A stretch of DNA of 58,339 bases from JAUIAI01 sp963976885 (GTDB taxonomy: Bacteria > Pseudomonadota > Gammaproteobacteria > Burkholderiales > Burkholderiaceae_E): NCBI GenBank assembly GCA_963976885.1, contig CAXBNM010000001.1, forward strand, positions 1-58,339, given 5' to 3'. This document shows positions 19,623 to 27,262 of the stretch, piece after piece. The translations under genes and the position numbers were made by a program. Each line of letters starts with the position of its first letter. The stretch's first letter is position 1. The notes beneath the pieces were generated by a model. The model saw nothing but the letters and a program-made list of their open reading frames with translations. It made no database searches and had not been told where the DNA came from.

Positions 19623-19634
19623 GTTTTCAGCTCC
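19623..19634 (-). promoter_or_regulatory. Ribosome binding site that sets the adhesin's TTG start
   Basis: GGAG at 19631-19634 lies 8 bases upstream of the TTG at 19622. It sits within the last codons of the HlyD-type adaptor gene, whose TGA stop is at 19627-19629. This implies translational coupling of adaptor and adhesin, with a weak start codon limiting initiation on a very large protein. Confidence 0.7.
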
Positions 19635-20583
19635 GTGCTGCCGGCGCTGGCCCGGTATCAAAACTGACCCGGCATCGGGCGCCTGCCGGTACCGTGAGCG
19701 CACTGTTGTCGACCAGCATCTGCGCCCGGAAGGTCGAGCTTGCCGGATCGATGAAGGCGTCGACCTGATCGACGATTGCGGTCAATTCCATCGGCTCGGC
19801 GGTCTCGGTATTGACCGTGCCGATCATGCCGGCGGCGATGCGCCCGTAGTAACGCGCGGGGGCCACCACTTCGACGCGCAGCATATCAAGGCGGATCACC
19901 CGTGCAATGGTGCGGCCATCGGCACGCTCGCCGGCGCTGACCATCTGCTCGGCCACGACGCCGTCGATCGGACTGCGCACGTAACGCTGATCCAGTTGCT
20001 GGGCGGCAACCTGATGCTCGCGGTCGGCAATGCGGTGGCGTTCACGGGCCTGCTCGATGCGATAGGTGGCGACGTCGAGCTCGCCCTCGGCCAGTTCCAG
20101 TTCGAGTTGAGCGCCGTAACTCAGTTCATTGAGTGACTTCATGCGCGCGACCTTGCGTTGGGCCATCTGATGGGTAGCCCGGGCCGCGGCGATTTCGGCA
20201 CGGGCGGCTGCGCGTGCCTCGGCTGCGAGCAGCAAGGCCTGTTCAACCGAGTTGTCGAGCACGGCCAGGATCTGACCGCGTCTGACCCGATCGCCACGCT
20301 TGACGCGCACCTCGGCAAGAATGCCGGGGGCACCGGCGCCGATATCGGCAGCGGTATGGGGCGTAATCAGACAGCCGAACCCATCCTCGGAATAGTTGCC
20401 CGATTTGCCGTGGGCCGGATTGCCGAGCTGTTTGCGGCTGGAGGCATTGGCCGGACGATTCGGCATTTCCATCGCACGCGGTGTGTCCGGGCGTGTCTGC
20501 GCGCTCGATAATCCTGTGCTCACAGCAAGCAGGCCGGAGGTGAGGGCGACGGCGATCAGGCCCGTGTGTCTGATACGGTTCAT
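19627..20583 (-). CDS. HlyD/RND-type periplasmic adaptor protein with signal peptide
   Basis: A 318-residue exported protein. The N-terminus (MNRIRH, hydrophobic stretch, SSAQ) is a cleavable signal peptide. The first lipoyl half-motif (GILAEVRVKRGDRVRRGQILAVLD) begins at about residue 89. A helical hairpin of about 80 residues follows, then the second lipoyl half (VRSPIDGVVAEQMVSAGE) and beta-barrel parts. It has the core of a membrane fusion protein but is short, since full HlyD/AcrA proteins are usually 380-480 residues. A GGAAG precedes the ATG. It lies 13 bases after the SecA-like gene and 4 bases before the adhesin start, so it probably serves the adhesin's export, perhaps as the link to an outer-membrane channel. 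No partner pump is encoded nearby. Confidence 0.85.
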   Translation of the reverse strand: MNRIRHTGLIAVALTSGLLAVSTGLSSAQTRPDTPRAMEMPNRPANASSRKQLGNPAHGKSGNYSEDGFGCLITPHTAADIGAGAPGILAEVRVKRGDRVRRGQILAVLDNSVEQALLLAAEARAAARAEIAAARATHQMAQRKVARMKSLNELSYGAQLELELAEGELDVATYRIEQARERHRIADREHQVAAQQLDQRYVRSPIDGVVAEQMVSAGERADGRTIARVIRLDMLRVEVVAPARYYGRIAAGMIGTVNTETAEPMELTAIVDQVDAFIDPASSTFRAQMLVDNSALTVPAGARCRVSFDTGPAPAARS

Positions 20584-20596
20584 TTCTCGACTTCCA

Positions 20597-22543
20597 TTAT
20601 TGACGGCTCAGTGTAGAAAAGTGCAATTCACGCGAGTTATTGAGATCTGCCCGGAGGCGTTTGACTCTTTGTGAGCGGTCATGCCACTGCCAGAGTTGTT
20701 GTCTGAGATGCACAATGACAGCCGCCAGCGGTCGGTAACGAATGACCGGATGGAGCATCCGTAGCAGTCGACTGCTTGTGTCAGCGCGGTAATTTGCTTG
20801 TTCGTGTTGATTCAGAACACACCAGTGCTCTGCGCTGCCTGGTTCACCCTGGCGGGCCGCACGGCCCGTCATTTGCCGGTCGATTCGAGCACTGCGATTC
20901 GATTGCAGGTTCAGCACGTGCAGCCCACCGGCCTGGAGGGCCACCGAATCGGGTTTGATGTCGGTACCGCGACCGGCGATCTGGGTTGAAATGGTGATAC
21001 GGCCCGCTTTGCCGGCCTGACTTATCTGTTCGGCTTCGGTGTCGGCATTGGCGGCGTCGAGCAGATTCGCCTCAATGCCGGCGGAATTGAAGGCCAGTGC
21101 CAATGCACGGGCTTGAGCAACGTTATCGGTGCCAATCAGTACCGGCCGGCCGTGGGCGGCAAGCGTTCGGGCGCGTTGGAGAACGGCGACGCAGAGTTGT
21201 TGCTGGTTTGAAAACAGGCGATGACCGAAGTGACGCCGTTGCGAGGGCTGGTGTGGTGCTACTCGACTGACGCGCAGGCCATAGGATTTTCGGATTTCGC
21301 CGCGAACCTCATGCAAGGTCCCCGAAAGACCACACAAGTGGTGGTAGCGGGCAAAAAAGCGTGGATAACTCAGACCGCTGCGAGCGCTGGATTCGCCGGG
21401 AGGCGGCAGGGATTCCTTGGCGCAGATCAGGGCTTGCAACAGGCCGGGCAAAACCCGGCCTTCGGCAACGCGGCCGGTAGCGGCGTCGATCAAGGCGATC
21501 GATTCATCACGCACCAGGTAATCAACATCGCGGCGCAAGACGTACAAGGCGACCAGCGCATGGCTGATGACCTCGGTACGGTAGTCGGCATGAAACCAGA
21601 GCTGATCGAAACCCGGGTGCAGGGCGGCCAGGCGTTTCATTGCCTGCGGCCTGATGGTGGCACTGCGCCGTTCGGGGTGACAGTCAAAGTCCTGGCGCGG
21701 CGTCAGTTGCCCGGCCAGGGCCAGCGCCAGGGCAGGGTCGACATCAACCAGGGCCTTGGCGACCGGTTCGGCAAGGACCAGCGGAATCGACGCTTCGTCG
21801 ATCAGCAGACAATCGGCTTCATCGACAATGGCAACGCACAAACCGCGCAGCAAATGCGACGGCGTGCCAGGCGGATCGGCGGCTTCCTTGCTGTCCTGAT
21901 CGCGCAGGTAATCAAAGGCGCAGGTTTTGGCGGTCGCATAACACACGGCCTGCTGCCAGGCCTGGCGTCGTTGCGGCGGCGTCATGGTGGCGGTGGCGGC
22001 GGCGCAGTTCAGCCCCAGTGCTGCAAAAAAGTCCTGATGGTCGGCGGCATCACGGCTGGCCAGATAGTCATTGGCGGTGAGTACATGGACCGGTGCTCCG
22101 GTCATGGCCAGCACCGCCGCGGCCAGCGCCGCGGCCAGGGTCTTGCCCTCACCGGTAGCCAACTCGACCAATTGCTGGTTCAGGAGCAGGGCTGCGGTGG
22201 TGAACTGATTCGGATGAGGGCTGAGTCCGCGGGTGCGCGCATAGTGCTGGGCAACACAGGCCAGCGCAAGCGCACAGCTTGCTTCGTTCAAACCGAGACG
22301 GGCCAGCGCCCAGCGCACACGGCTGCTATTGATCGGGGCGCCGCCGGCCAGTTGCAAAGCCCGCCGGGCGACCCGGTGCGGGTTGCGCAGCGGTTGGCGG
22401 CGAGCGCGTACCGGATAGTCGGTTTCGCGGGCTTGCGGGTAGACACCCCACACGGGGCCGGGCACGGCCGGGCGGCAGGGGCGTTGGCGACGCGATGACG
22501 CTTGGGCCGGCGGGCGGAGCCGGGGGGCGGTCAGTGTGCTCAT
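20597..22543 (-). CDS. Shortened SecA-like translocase ATPase, dedicated to the adhesin operon
   Basis: A 648-residue protein clearly homologous to SecA (about 900 residues), but shorter. Nucleotide domain 1 has the SecA-type Walker A (TGEGKT, lysine 134), VLTANDYLA, FDYLRDQ and the DEAD box (241-244, followed by LLIDEA). Nucleotide domain 2 has AGRGTDI, GGLHVL and TGRAARQGEPGS. A reduced preprotein-binding region is present. The helical scaffold, helical wing and C-terminal zinc-binding linker of housekeeping SecA are mostly missing. The first ~80 residues are basic and proline-rich. It overlaps the protease gene by 4 bases (ATGA). It is probably an energy source for export of the giant adhesin, acting with or apart from SecYEG. 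It is not the cell's main SecA, because it lacks regions needed for general secretion. Confidence 0.9.
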   Translation of the reverse strand: MSTLTAPRLRPPAQASSRRQRPCRPAVPGPVWGVYPQARETDYPVRARRQPLRNPHRVARRALQLAGGAPINSSRVRWALARLGLNEASCALALACVAQHYARTRGLSPHPNQFTTAALLLNQQLVELATGEGKTLAAALAAAVLAMTGAPVHVLTANDYLASRDAADHQDFFAALGLNCAAATATMTPPQRRQAWQQAVCYATAKTCAFDYLRDQDSKEAADPPGTPSHLLRGLCVAIVDEADCLLIDEASIPLVLAEPVAKALVDVDPALALALAGQLTPRQDFDCHPERRSATIRPQAMKRLAALHPGFDQLWFHADYRTEVISHALVALYVLRRDVDYLVRDESIALIDAATGRVAEGRVLPGLLQALICAKESLPPPGESSARSGLSYPRFFARYHHLCGLSGTLHEVRGEIRKSYGLRVSRVAPHQPSQRRHFGHRLFSNQQQLCVAVLQRARTLAAHGRPVLIGTDNVAQARALALAFNSAGIEANLLDAANADTEAEQISQAGKAGRITISTQIAGRGTDIKPDSVALQAGGLHVLNLQSNRSARIDRQMTGRAARQGEPGSAEHWCVLNQHEQANYRADTSSRLLRMLHPVIRYRPLAAVIVHLRQQLWQWHDRSQRVKRLRADLNNSRELHFSTLSRQ

Positions 22544-24729
22544 GACCAGCCCGGCGCCAGGCGCGTGTTGAATGTATGGCCGAGACTGCGCGCCGCTTGC
22601 AGCAGCGCACTGGTATAGCCGAAATCCAGCCGGACCCAGACTCGCTGACCCGGTACCAGTGAATTACCTGCTTGCGCGGGCAGCTTGAGATCGAGCTGAA
22701 AGGTGGGCGCCGCCGGGCGCAAGGCTGCGTCGGTGGTGCGGTCCAGTTCCACCGAGCCGCCAGCGCTGGCGGCAAACGCCTCGGCGGGCAGGGTGCTCAG
22801 TGCGGCGGGGGTAAAGCCACTGACCTCGGCCCGAACCGGCTTGGTGTTGTCGCGCGTGGCAAGCCGCGCCCAGATCGCGGGCTGGCCAGTCTGCCACTGC
22901 GGTAACAAGCGTGCCGCCTGGCTTGCATCGAGCATCGCCCGCAACTGCACCTGGCCTGGCGGCGGCGCTATGCCCAGAAGTTCACCGGCGGCCACGAAGC
23001 GGCCCGGCAAGTCGCTCGCGGGCGCAATGAGTCGGAACCGATCTGCGGTAGCCGGCTCGCGCACGCGGACCGTGAGTTGCTCGCGGCGCTCGCGCAGTTG
23101 GGTCAGGGTACGTTCGGCCTGGCGCAGCGATTCCGGATTGCTCCGCTGCGCGGCCGGCTCGGCCATGTTGCTGATCCATTGGCTGCGCGCTGCGTTAACG
23201 ACACCGCTCTGAACGCCGATGCGCGCATCAAGGAGCGGGTCGTGCATTTGCACGAGTGCTTGATTGTCGGTCTGAGCAGAGGCCGCGTCGCCGTGTACCG
23301 CGACAATATAGCCGGGTTGGCGGGCGCGTATGCGGGCGTCATCGGGCAGCCAGACGACCGCTTGTGCCAGGGAACGATCGGGCAGTGGCAGCAGCGCTGC
23401 GCCGAGCAGGGCACCGGCCAGCAATCCGGCGCGCAGGCCGAGTGTGGCGTTGCGGCCCGGCGAGCCGGTCAGTTGCAGTGCGCCGCGCAGCAGGCGCACC
23501 ACAGGCATGACGAACAGCATCAATATCGCCATCGCCATCAGTGCCAGCCCGGCAGCCCGAAAGTGGCTGCCGATCCAAAGCGCGAAGGTCGTGAGAATCG
23601 CCACGCGATAACACCAGGCAAGTGGCGCGTAGGCCAGCTGCCAGTATCGTTCAGTGGCATCGCAGGCCGGCATTGGCTGCGACACGCCGGTCAGCAGACG
23701 TAACCATCCCTGATGCCAGCGTTGATTGCTGCGTTCGCTCAGATTGGCCAGGCCGGTCAGATCGGTGAGGACATAGTAGCCATCGAAGCGAATGAGCGGA
23801 TTGCCGTTGAGAAAAACCGTCATTACGCTGCCGATCAGTGCTACCGCCAGCATCAGTTCGCGCCAGAGGCCGTCGGCCAGCAAGGTCCAGGCAATCAACG
23901 CCAGACTGGCCAGCAGCAGTTCGACGACGATGCCGGCGGCACTGACCGCGGCACGTTGTCGACCCGAAGTCAGCAGGTTGGCGTCACTGGCATCGACATA
24001 GGGGGCGGGCATCAGCATCAGCAGCGCGACGCCAAGTTCGCGGGTAGTGCCACCGAAATGGCGCAAAGTGATGCCGTGCGCCAATTCATGAATGATCTTG
24101 ACGAAGGGGTAGGCACACCAGAGCAGCAACCAGAATGACGGCCGGGCTGTCGCTTCGGAGATGGCCGGCGCCAGGGTGTCGAATTGCTGCAGCGCGCAGA
24201 GCAATGCCAGAGCGACGATCAGCGCTGCGCTGGCCAGTGCCCACGGACCCATCAGGTGACCGCCAAGGGCGTGCAAGCGTTCGATCAGTGCCGAGGGGTC
24301 GGCCAGGCGCCAGCGCGGTGCCAGCAGGTTGTGTTGCTGGCGCCGCGCCGCGGCGGTGTCTTCATCCCATTGTTGCTGGCGTTGGTCGAGATCGGGCCAG
24401 CTTTCGCAGTGCAGATAGCCTTGTCTTACCAGGCGGGCCAGAATCGGCATCAGTGCTTGCTGAGCCGGTAATTCGTCGGGCTGATGGCTGGCAACCCATT
24501 GCCAGATTTCATTGAGCGTGCGTTGCCCATCGCAACGCGCCACGATCGCCCAGGCCGCCTGATTCAAACGCAGCTGACCGCGTTGCTCGGGCCGGCTGAG
24601 CATGATCCAATGGGCGCCGCGCATGCGCTGCGCGGTAATCCGCACCTGGCGGACCAGGGCAGGTTTCAGGCTGCTCAGCCGGTACCATTGCGGGCTGTAC
24701 AGGCTGGTGGGGGCATCGGAGCGGGTCAT
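22540..24729 (-). CDS. PqqD-like / M50 site-2-type metalloprotease / HlyD multidomain membrane protein
   Basis: A 729-residue protein if it starts at the ATG at 24729, which forms a TGATG overlap with the preceding stop; ATGs at 24735 and 24753 are alternatives. Residues about 20-110 resemble a PqqD-like winged helix (peptide-recognition type). Membrane segments surround the zinc site HELAH (residues 214-218) in an M50 metalloprotease-like core, with a conserved PAPYVDASD downstream. The C-terminal ~280 residues hold a HlyD-like barrel-sandwich (GYIVAVHGD; final LVPGQRVWVRLDFG). Proteins of this build are annotated as putative peptide zinc metalloproteases and often accompany peptide export genes. 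Here it lies between a GAF-HlyD protein and a SecA-like motor. It could be an inner-membrane export component or a protease trimming the substrate. Confidence 0.85.
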   Translation of the reverse strand: MTRSDAPTSLYSPQWYRLSSLKPALVRQVRITAQRMRGAHWIMLSRPEQRGQLRLNQAAWAIVARCDGQRTLNEIWQWVASHQPDELPAQQALMPILARLVRQGYLHCESWPDLDQRQQQWDEDTAAARRQQHNLLAPRWRLADPSALIERLHALGGHLMGPWALASAALIVALALLCALQQFDTLAPAISEATARPSFWLLLWCAYPFVKIIHELAHGITLRHFGGTTRELGVALLMLMPAPYVDASDANLLTSGRQRAAVSAAGIVVELLLASLALIAWTLLADGLWRELMLAVALIGSVMTVFLNGNPLIRFDGYYVLTDLTGLANLSERSNQRWHQGWLRLLTGVSQPMPACDATERYWQLAYAPLAWCYRVAILTTFALWIGSHFRAAGLALMAMAILMLFVMPVVRLLRGALQLTGSPGRNATLGLRAGLLAGALLGAALLPLPDRSLAQAVVWLPDDARIRARQPGYIVAVHGDAASAQTDNQALVQMHDPLLDARIGVQSGVVNAARSQWISNMAEPAAQRSNPESLRQAERTLTQLRERREQLTVRVREPATADRFRLIAPASDLPGRFVAAGELLGIAPPPGQVQLRAMLDASQAARLLPQWQTGQPAIWARLATRDNTKPVRAEVSGFTPAALSTLPAEAFAASAGGSVELDRTTDAALRPAAPTFQLDLKLPAQAGNSLVPGQRVWVRLDFGYTSALLQAARSLGHTFNTRLAPGWS

Positions 24730-26231
24730 CACCATGGTTGCCAGCGCCACCACTGACGCGCCAGCGCATCGAGCAGATCACCGGCCCAGCGGGTAAGCAG
24801 ATTCTGGCGTGGACCGGGCAGGTGAACCGTACCGCGCTGGCCGGACTTGAGCGCATGCGTCGAACCGATCAGACGCGCATGAACCGGGACGACGTTGCGG
24901 CCATCAATGACACTGGCCACAGGCGCTACCCGGTTGACCTCGATATCGATCCGGTCCCAGGGCAGGGCGCTGGGCGCAAGTTGGCCACGCTGCCCGATGT
25001 GTACCTGCGCAATGTCGTTCTCATCGACTTCGATAAGTACCCGCAAGGAATCGTCCGGGGCCAGCGTGAACAATGCCTCGCCGCGCGTGACCGGCATGTT
25101 CAGGCGTTCGATCAGATCACCGTGCAGGACGGGGGCCGCCATCGGGGCCCGAATATCGGCCTGAGCGATCTGCATGTCCAGCAAGGCAATACGGGCGTTG
25201 GCCTGGTCGATCTGAGCACGCGCAGTGGCCATGGTCGATCGGTCGTTGCTCACCATGGCGGCGTTCACCGCAACCTGATGCTGAGCCAGGTCGGCCTGCA
25301 ACTGATTGCGCTCGAGTTCAAGTTCATCGGTACGCAAAGTCGCCAGCAGCTGGCCGGCTTGCACGATATCGCCGGGTCGGACCTGAACTGATTCGAGAAA
25401 GCCGTCGACCGGTGCGGTGATTTCACGTTCGATGGCGCCTTCCAGATGCGCCTGACTGCTGATGGGTTGCTCGAACGGAATCAGCAAACCCACGGCGACG
25501 CCAATCGCACCGGCCAGCAACCAGCGACGGCGTCGGCGCGCTGCCGGTCGGGTGTTGCGAGCCTGGCGCAGCAGGCGAGCCCATAGCAGGCGATGAACAG
25601 GCTCATCGGTTTGTTCGTTCAGGCGCAGCAGTCGCGAACACGGTGCCAGCAAGTGCTCGAGAAAGCTGATCAGCAAACCCAGACGTTGCCGGCTCTGAGC
25701 GCTGGCGGGCGGTAAAGTCGCGGCGGGCATTTCCACACAGAGCGCGCCGACCGCCTGGTTATCGAGCGCCATCGGCACGCTGAGTACGCTGCCGCCACTC
25801 TGGTGGGCCAGGGCGCGTTGCGCGGCGGTGATGGCGCCACTTGGATGCTGACCGAGGCTGTGCACACTGCATTGCGCGAACATGGCTTCATCGGCGGCGG
25901 CCAGCAGGCTGTTGCGCAGCTCGGTGTTCAGTGCGGCAACTGGCGCGTTCGAGACGGCAACCAGTTCAACTTGCTGGCTTTGCGCGTGCTGCCACGCCAG
26001 ACTCACCCGACTGGCGCCAACCGCCTGTGCCACGCCGGCACACAGCGCCGCGGCGGCGGCGGTAAAACCATCGCCTTCGCTGACCTGCTGATGAATCTGC
26101 AGCATCCGGGCCGCGGTCAGGCCCGATGTTTCGTCCGGGTTACTGGTCGTGCCGCCGTTGCGCACAGGCGCGGCTCCGCCGGCGCGGGGCGCAGGCGATC
26201 GCAGCGGTCGGGAACGCAGAGCAACAGACAA
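24729..26231 (-). CDS. GAF-domain HlyD-family membrane fusion protein
   Basis: First gene of the seven-gene operon. Residues about 45-190 look like a cytoplasmic GAF sensor domain. A basic stretch and a single membrane segment (about 236-257) follow. Then come a periplasmic HlyD-type part with lipoyl halves (GFLESVQVRPGDIVQAGQLLATL and RAPMAAPVLHGD), a helical hairpin and a beta-barrel. Fusing GAF to a membrane fusion protein is unusual and suggests that a cytoplasmic ligand controls export. The longest start is the TTG at 26231, with no clear ribosome site. A GTG at 26165, with GGAG eight bases upstream, is the better-supported start and gives 478 residues. An in-frame stop lies just before the TTG. 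Confidence 0.85.
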   Translation of the reverse strand: MSVALRSRPLRSPAPRAGGAAPVRNGGTTSNPDETSGLTAARMLQIHQQVSEGDGFTAAAAALCAGVAQAVGASRVSLAWQHAQSQQVELVAVSNAPVAALNTELRNSLLAAADEAMFAQCSVHSLGQHPSGAITAAQRALAHQSGGSVLSVPMALDNQAVGALCVEMPAATLPPASAQSRQRLGLLISFLEHLLAPCSRLLRLNEQTDEPVHRLLWARLLRQARNTRPAARRRRRWLLAGAIGVAVGLLIPFEQPISSQAHLEGAIEREITAPVDGFLESVQVRPGDIVQAGQLLATLRTDELELERNQLQADLAQHQVAVNAAMVSNDRSTMATARAQIDQANARIALLDMQIAQADIRAPMAAPVLHGDLIERLNMPVTRGEALFTLAPDDSLRVLIEVDENDIAQVHIGQRGQLAPSALPWDRIDIEVNRVAPVASVIDGRNVVPVHARLIGSTHALKSGQRGTVHLPGPRQNLLTRWAGDLLDALARQWWRWQPW

Positions 26232-26298
26232 GATTTTGGCTCAAATGACACTTGGAATGCCTAGTTTGGGCGGTGCGGCGCGGCTGCGGCGAGACTGG

Positions 26299-26330
26299 CC
26301 GGTGAGTGTCCGATAGGTGGTCACCGGACA
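26299..26330. promoter_or_regulatory. Overlapping inverted repeats in a divergent promoter region
   Basis: CCGGTGA (26299-26305) pairs with TCACCGG (26321-26327), and TGTCCG (26307-26312) pairs with CGGACA (26325-26330). The site lies between the start of the adhesin operon and the SDR gene, so it may be an operator for one or both. Clear sigma-70 boxes are not visible in this stretch. Confidence 0.35.
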
Positions 26331-26455
26331 GGTACCAGCGGCTCAGAATGCGATGTGAATGCAACCGGTATCCTTCGGGGATTCCGATTTTGCTCGGGCC
26401 GGCACAGGCCGCGGGCTTTCTACCCCTTTGATTGCACGTTAGCAAGGAGACAGCA

Positions 26456-27223
26456 ATGAAATTATTTGACATGACTGGCCAGACCGCCGTGGTGACGGGT
26501 TCCAGTCGCGGGATAGGCCTGGCCATTGCGCATGCGTTGGCCGCTGCCGGCGCCAATGTGGTGGTGTCCAGCCGCAAGGTCGACGCCTGCGAAGCGGCGG
26601 TCAAGGAAATCACCGCCGCCGGCGGCAAGGCCATCGCGGTGCCGGCCAATATTTCGCGTCGTGAAGACCTCGAAAATCTGGTCGCTGAGACCAAAAAGCA
26701 GTTCGGGCCAGTCAATGCGCTTATCTGCAACGCCGCCTCAAACCCTTACTTCGGCCCCAGTTCGGGCATGAGCGATGAGGTTTTCAGCAAGGTGATGCAG
26801 AACAATGTACTGAGCAATCACTGGTTGTCGCAACTGGTGTACCCCGACATGAAAGCCGCCGGCGGTGGCGCGATTGTTATCGTGTCTTCGATTGGCGGTC
26901 TCAAAGGCTCGTCCGAGATCGGCTTGTACTGCATCTCCAAGGCGGCCGATATGCAGCTGGCCCGCAACCTGGCGGTGGAGTGGGGCCCGGACAACGTTCG
27001 CGTCAACTGCATTGCTCCTGGCCTGATCAAGACCGACTTCGCCAAGGCCTTGTATGAAGACCCGAAGCGCAAGGCCGCGGCCGAAGCCCGTTATCCGTTG
27101 CGTCGTCTGGGTGAGCCCGACGATATTGCCGGCGTTGCCGTCATGCTGGCCAGCCGTGCCGGTTCGTTCCTGACCGGTCAGACGCTGGTTGTGGATGGTG
27201 GCGTGACCATTTCTGGCACCTGA
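26456..27223 (+). CDS. Short-chain dehydrogenase/reductase (DHRS4-like SDR)
   Basis: A 255-residue NAD(P)-dependent oxidoreductase of the classical SDR family. The cofactor motif is TGSSRGIG near residue 14. NAAS and the catalytic residues (SSIGG serine, YCISK tyrosine-lysine) are in place, and the C-terminus ends in the usual LTGQTLVVDGG. The ATG at 26456 follows AAGGAGAC; an earlier in-frame ATG at 26432 lacks one. The sequence resembles DHRS4/FabG-like carbonyl or 3-oxoacyl reductases. Next to crotonase and acyl-CoA dehydrogenase genes it may act on acyl-CoA intermediates, though the substrate cannot be read from sequence. It is divergent from the adhesin operon. Confidence 0.92.
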   Translation: MKLFDMTGQTAVVTGSSRGIGLAIAHALAAAGANVVVSSRKVDACEAAVKEITAAGGKAIAVPANISRREDLENLVAETKKQFGPVNALICNAASNPYFGPSSGMSDEVFSKVMQNNVLSNHWLSQLVYPDMKAAGGGAIVIVSSIGGLKGSSEIGLYCISKAADMQLARNLAVEWGPDNVRVNCIAPGLIKTDFAKALYEDPKRKAAAEARYPLRRLGEPDDIAGVAVMLASRAGSFLTGQTLVVDGGVTISGT

Positions 27224-27240
27224 GCAAGTGCGCTGACGGG

Positions 27241-27262
27241 CCGGCGCTAGCGGTAGCGCCGG
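27241..27262. terminator. Bidirectional hairpin between convergent genes
   Basis: A perfect 9-bp stem (CCGGCGCTA / TAGCGCCGG) closes a 4-base loop and includes the stop codon of the minus-strand membrane protein gene. It also lies 17 bases after the SDR stop. There is no T run on either side, so it may work with Rho or as an mRNA end stabiliser. Confidence 0.45.

Noticed and set aside
19623..19703. 27-codon N-terminal extension of the adhesin
   Set aside because: It overlaps the adaptor gene in another frame, and a better start with a Shine-Dalgarno lies at TTG 19622.
21221..22498. 425-codon plus-strand open frame
   Set aside because: It is antisense to the SecA-like gene, which has all ATPase motifs; the mirror has none.
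26140..26730. 196-codon minus-strand open frame across the divergent region
   Set aside because: It runs antisense to the SDR gene and in another frame of the GAF-HlyD gene; no protein features are seen.
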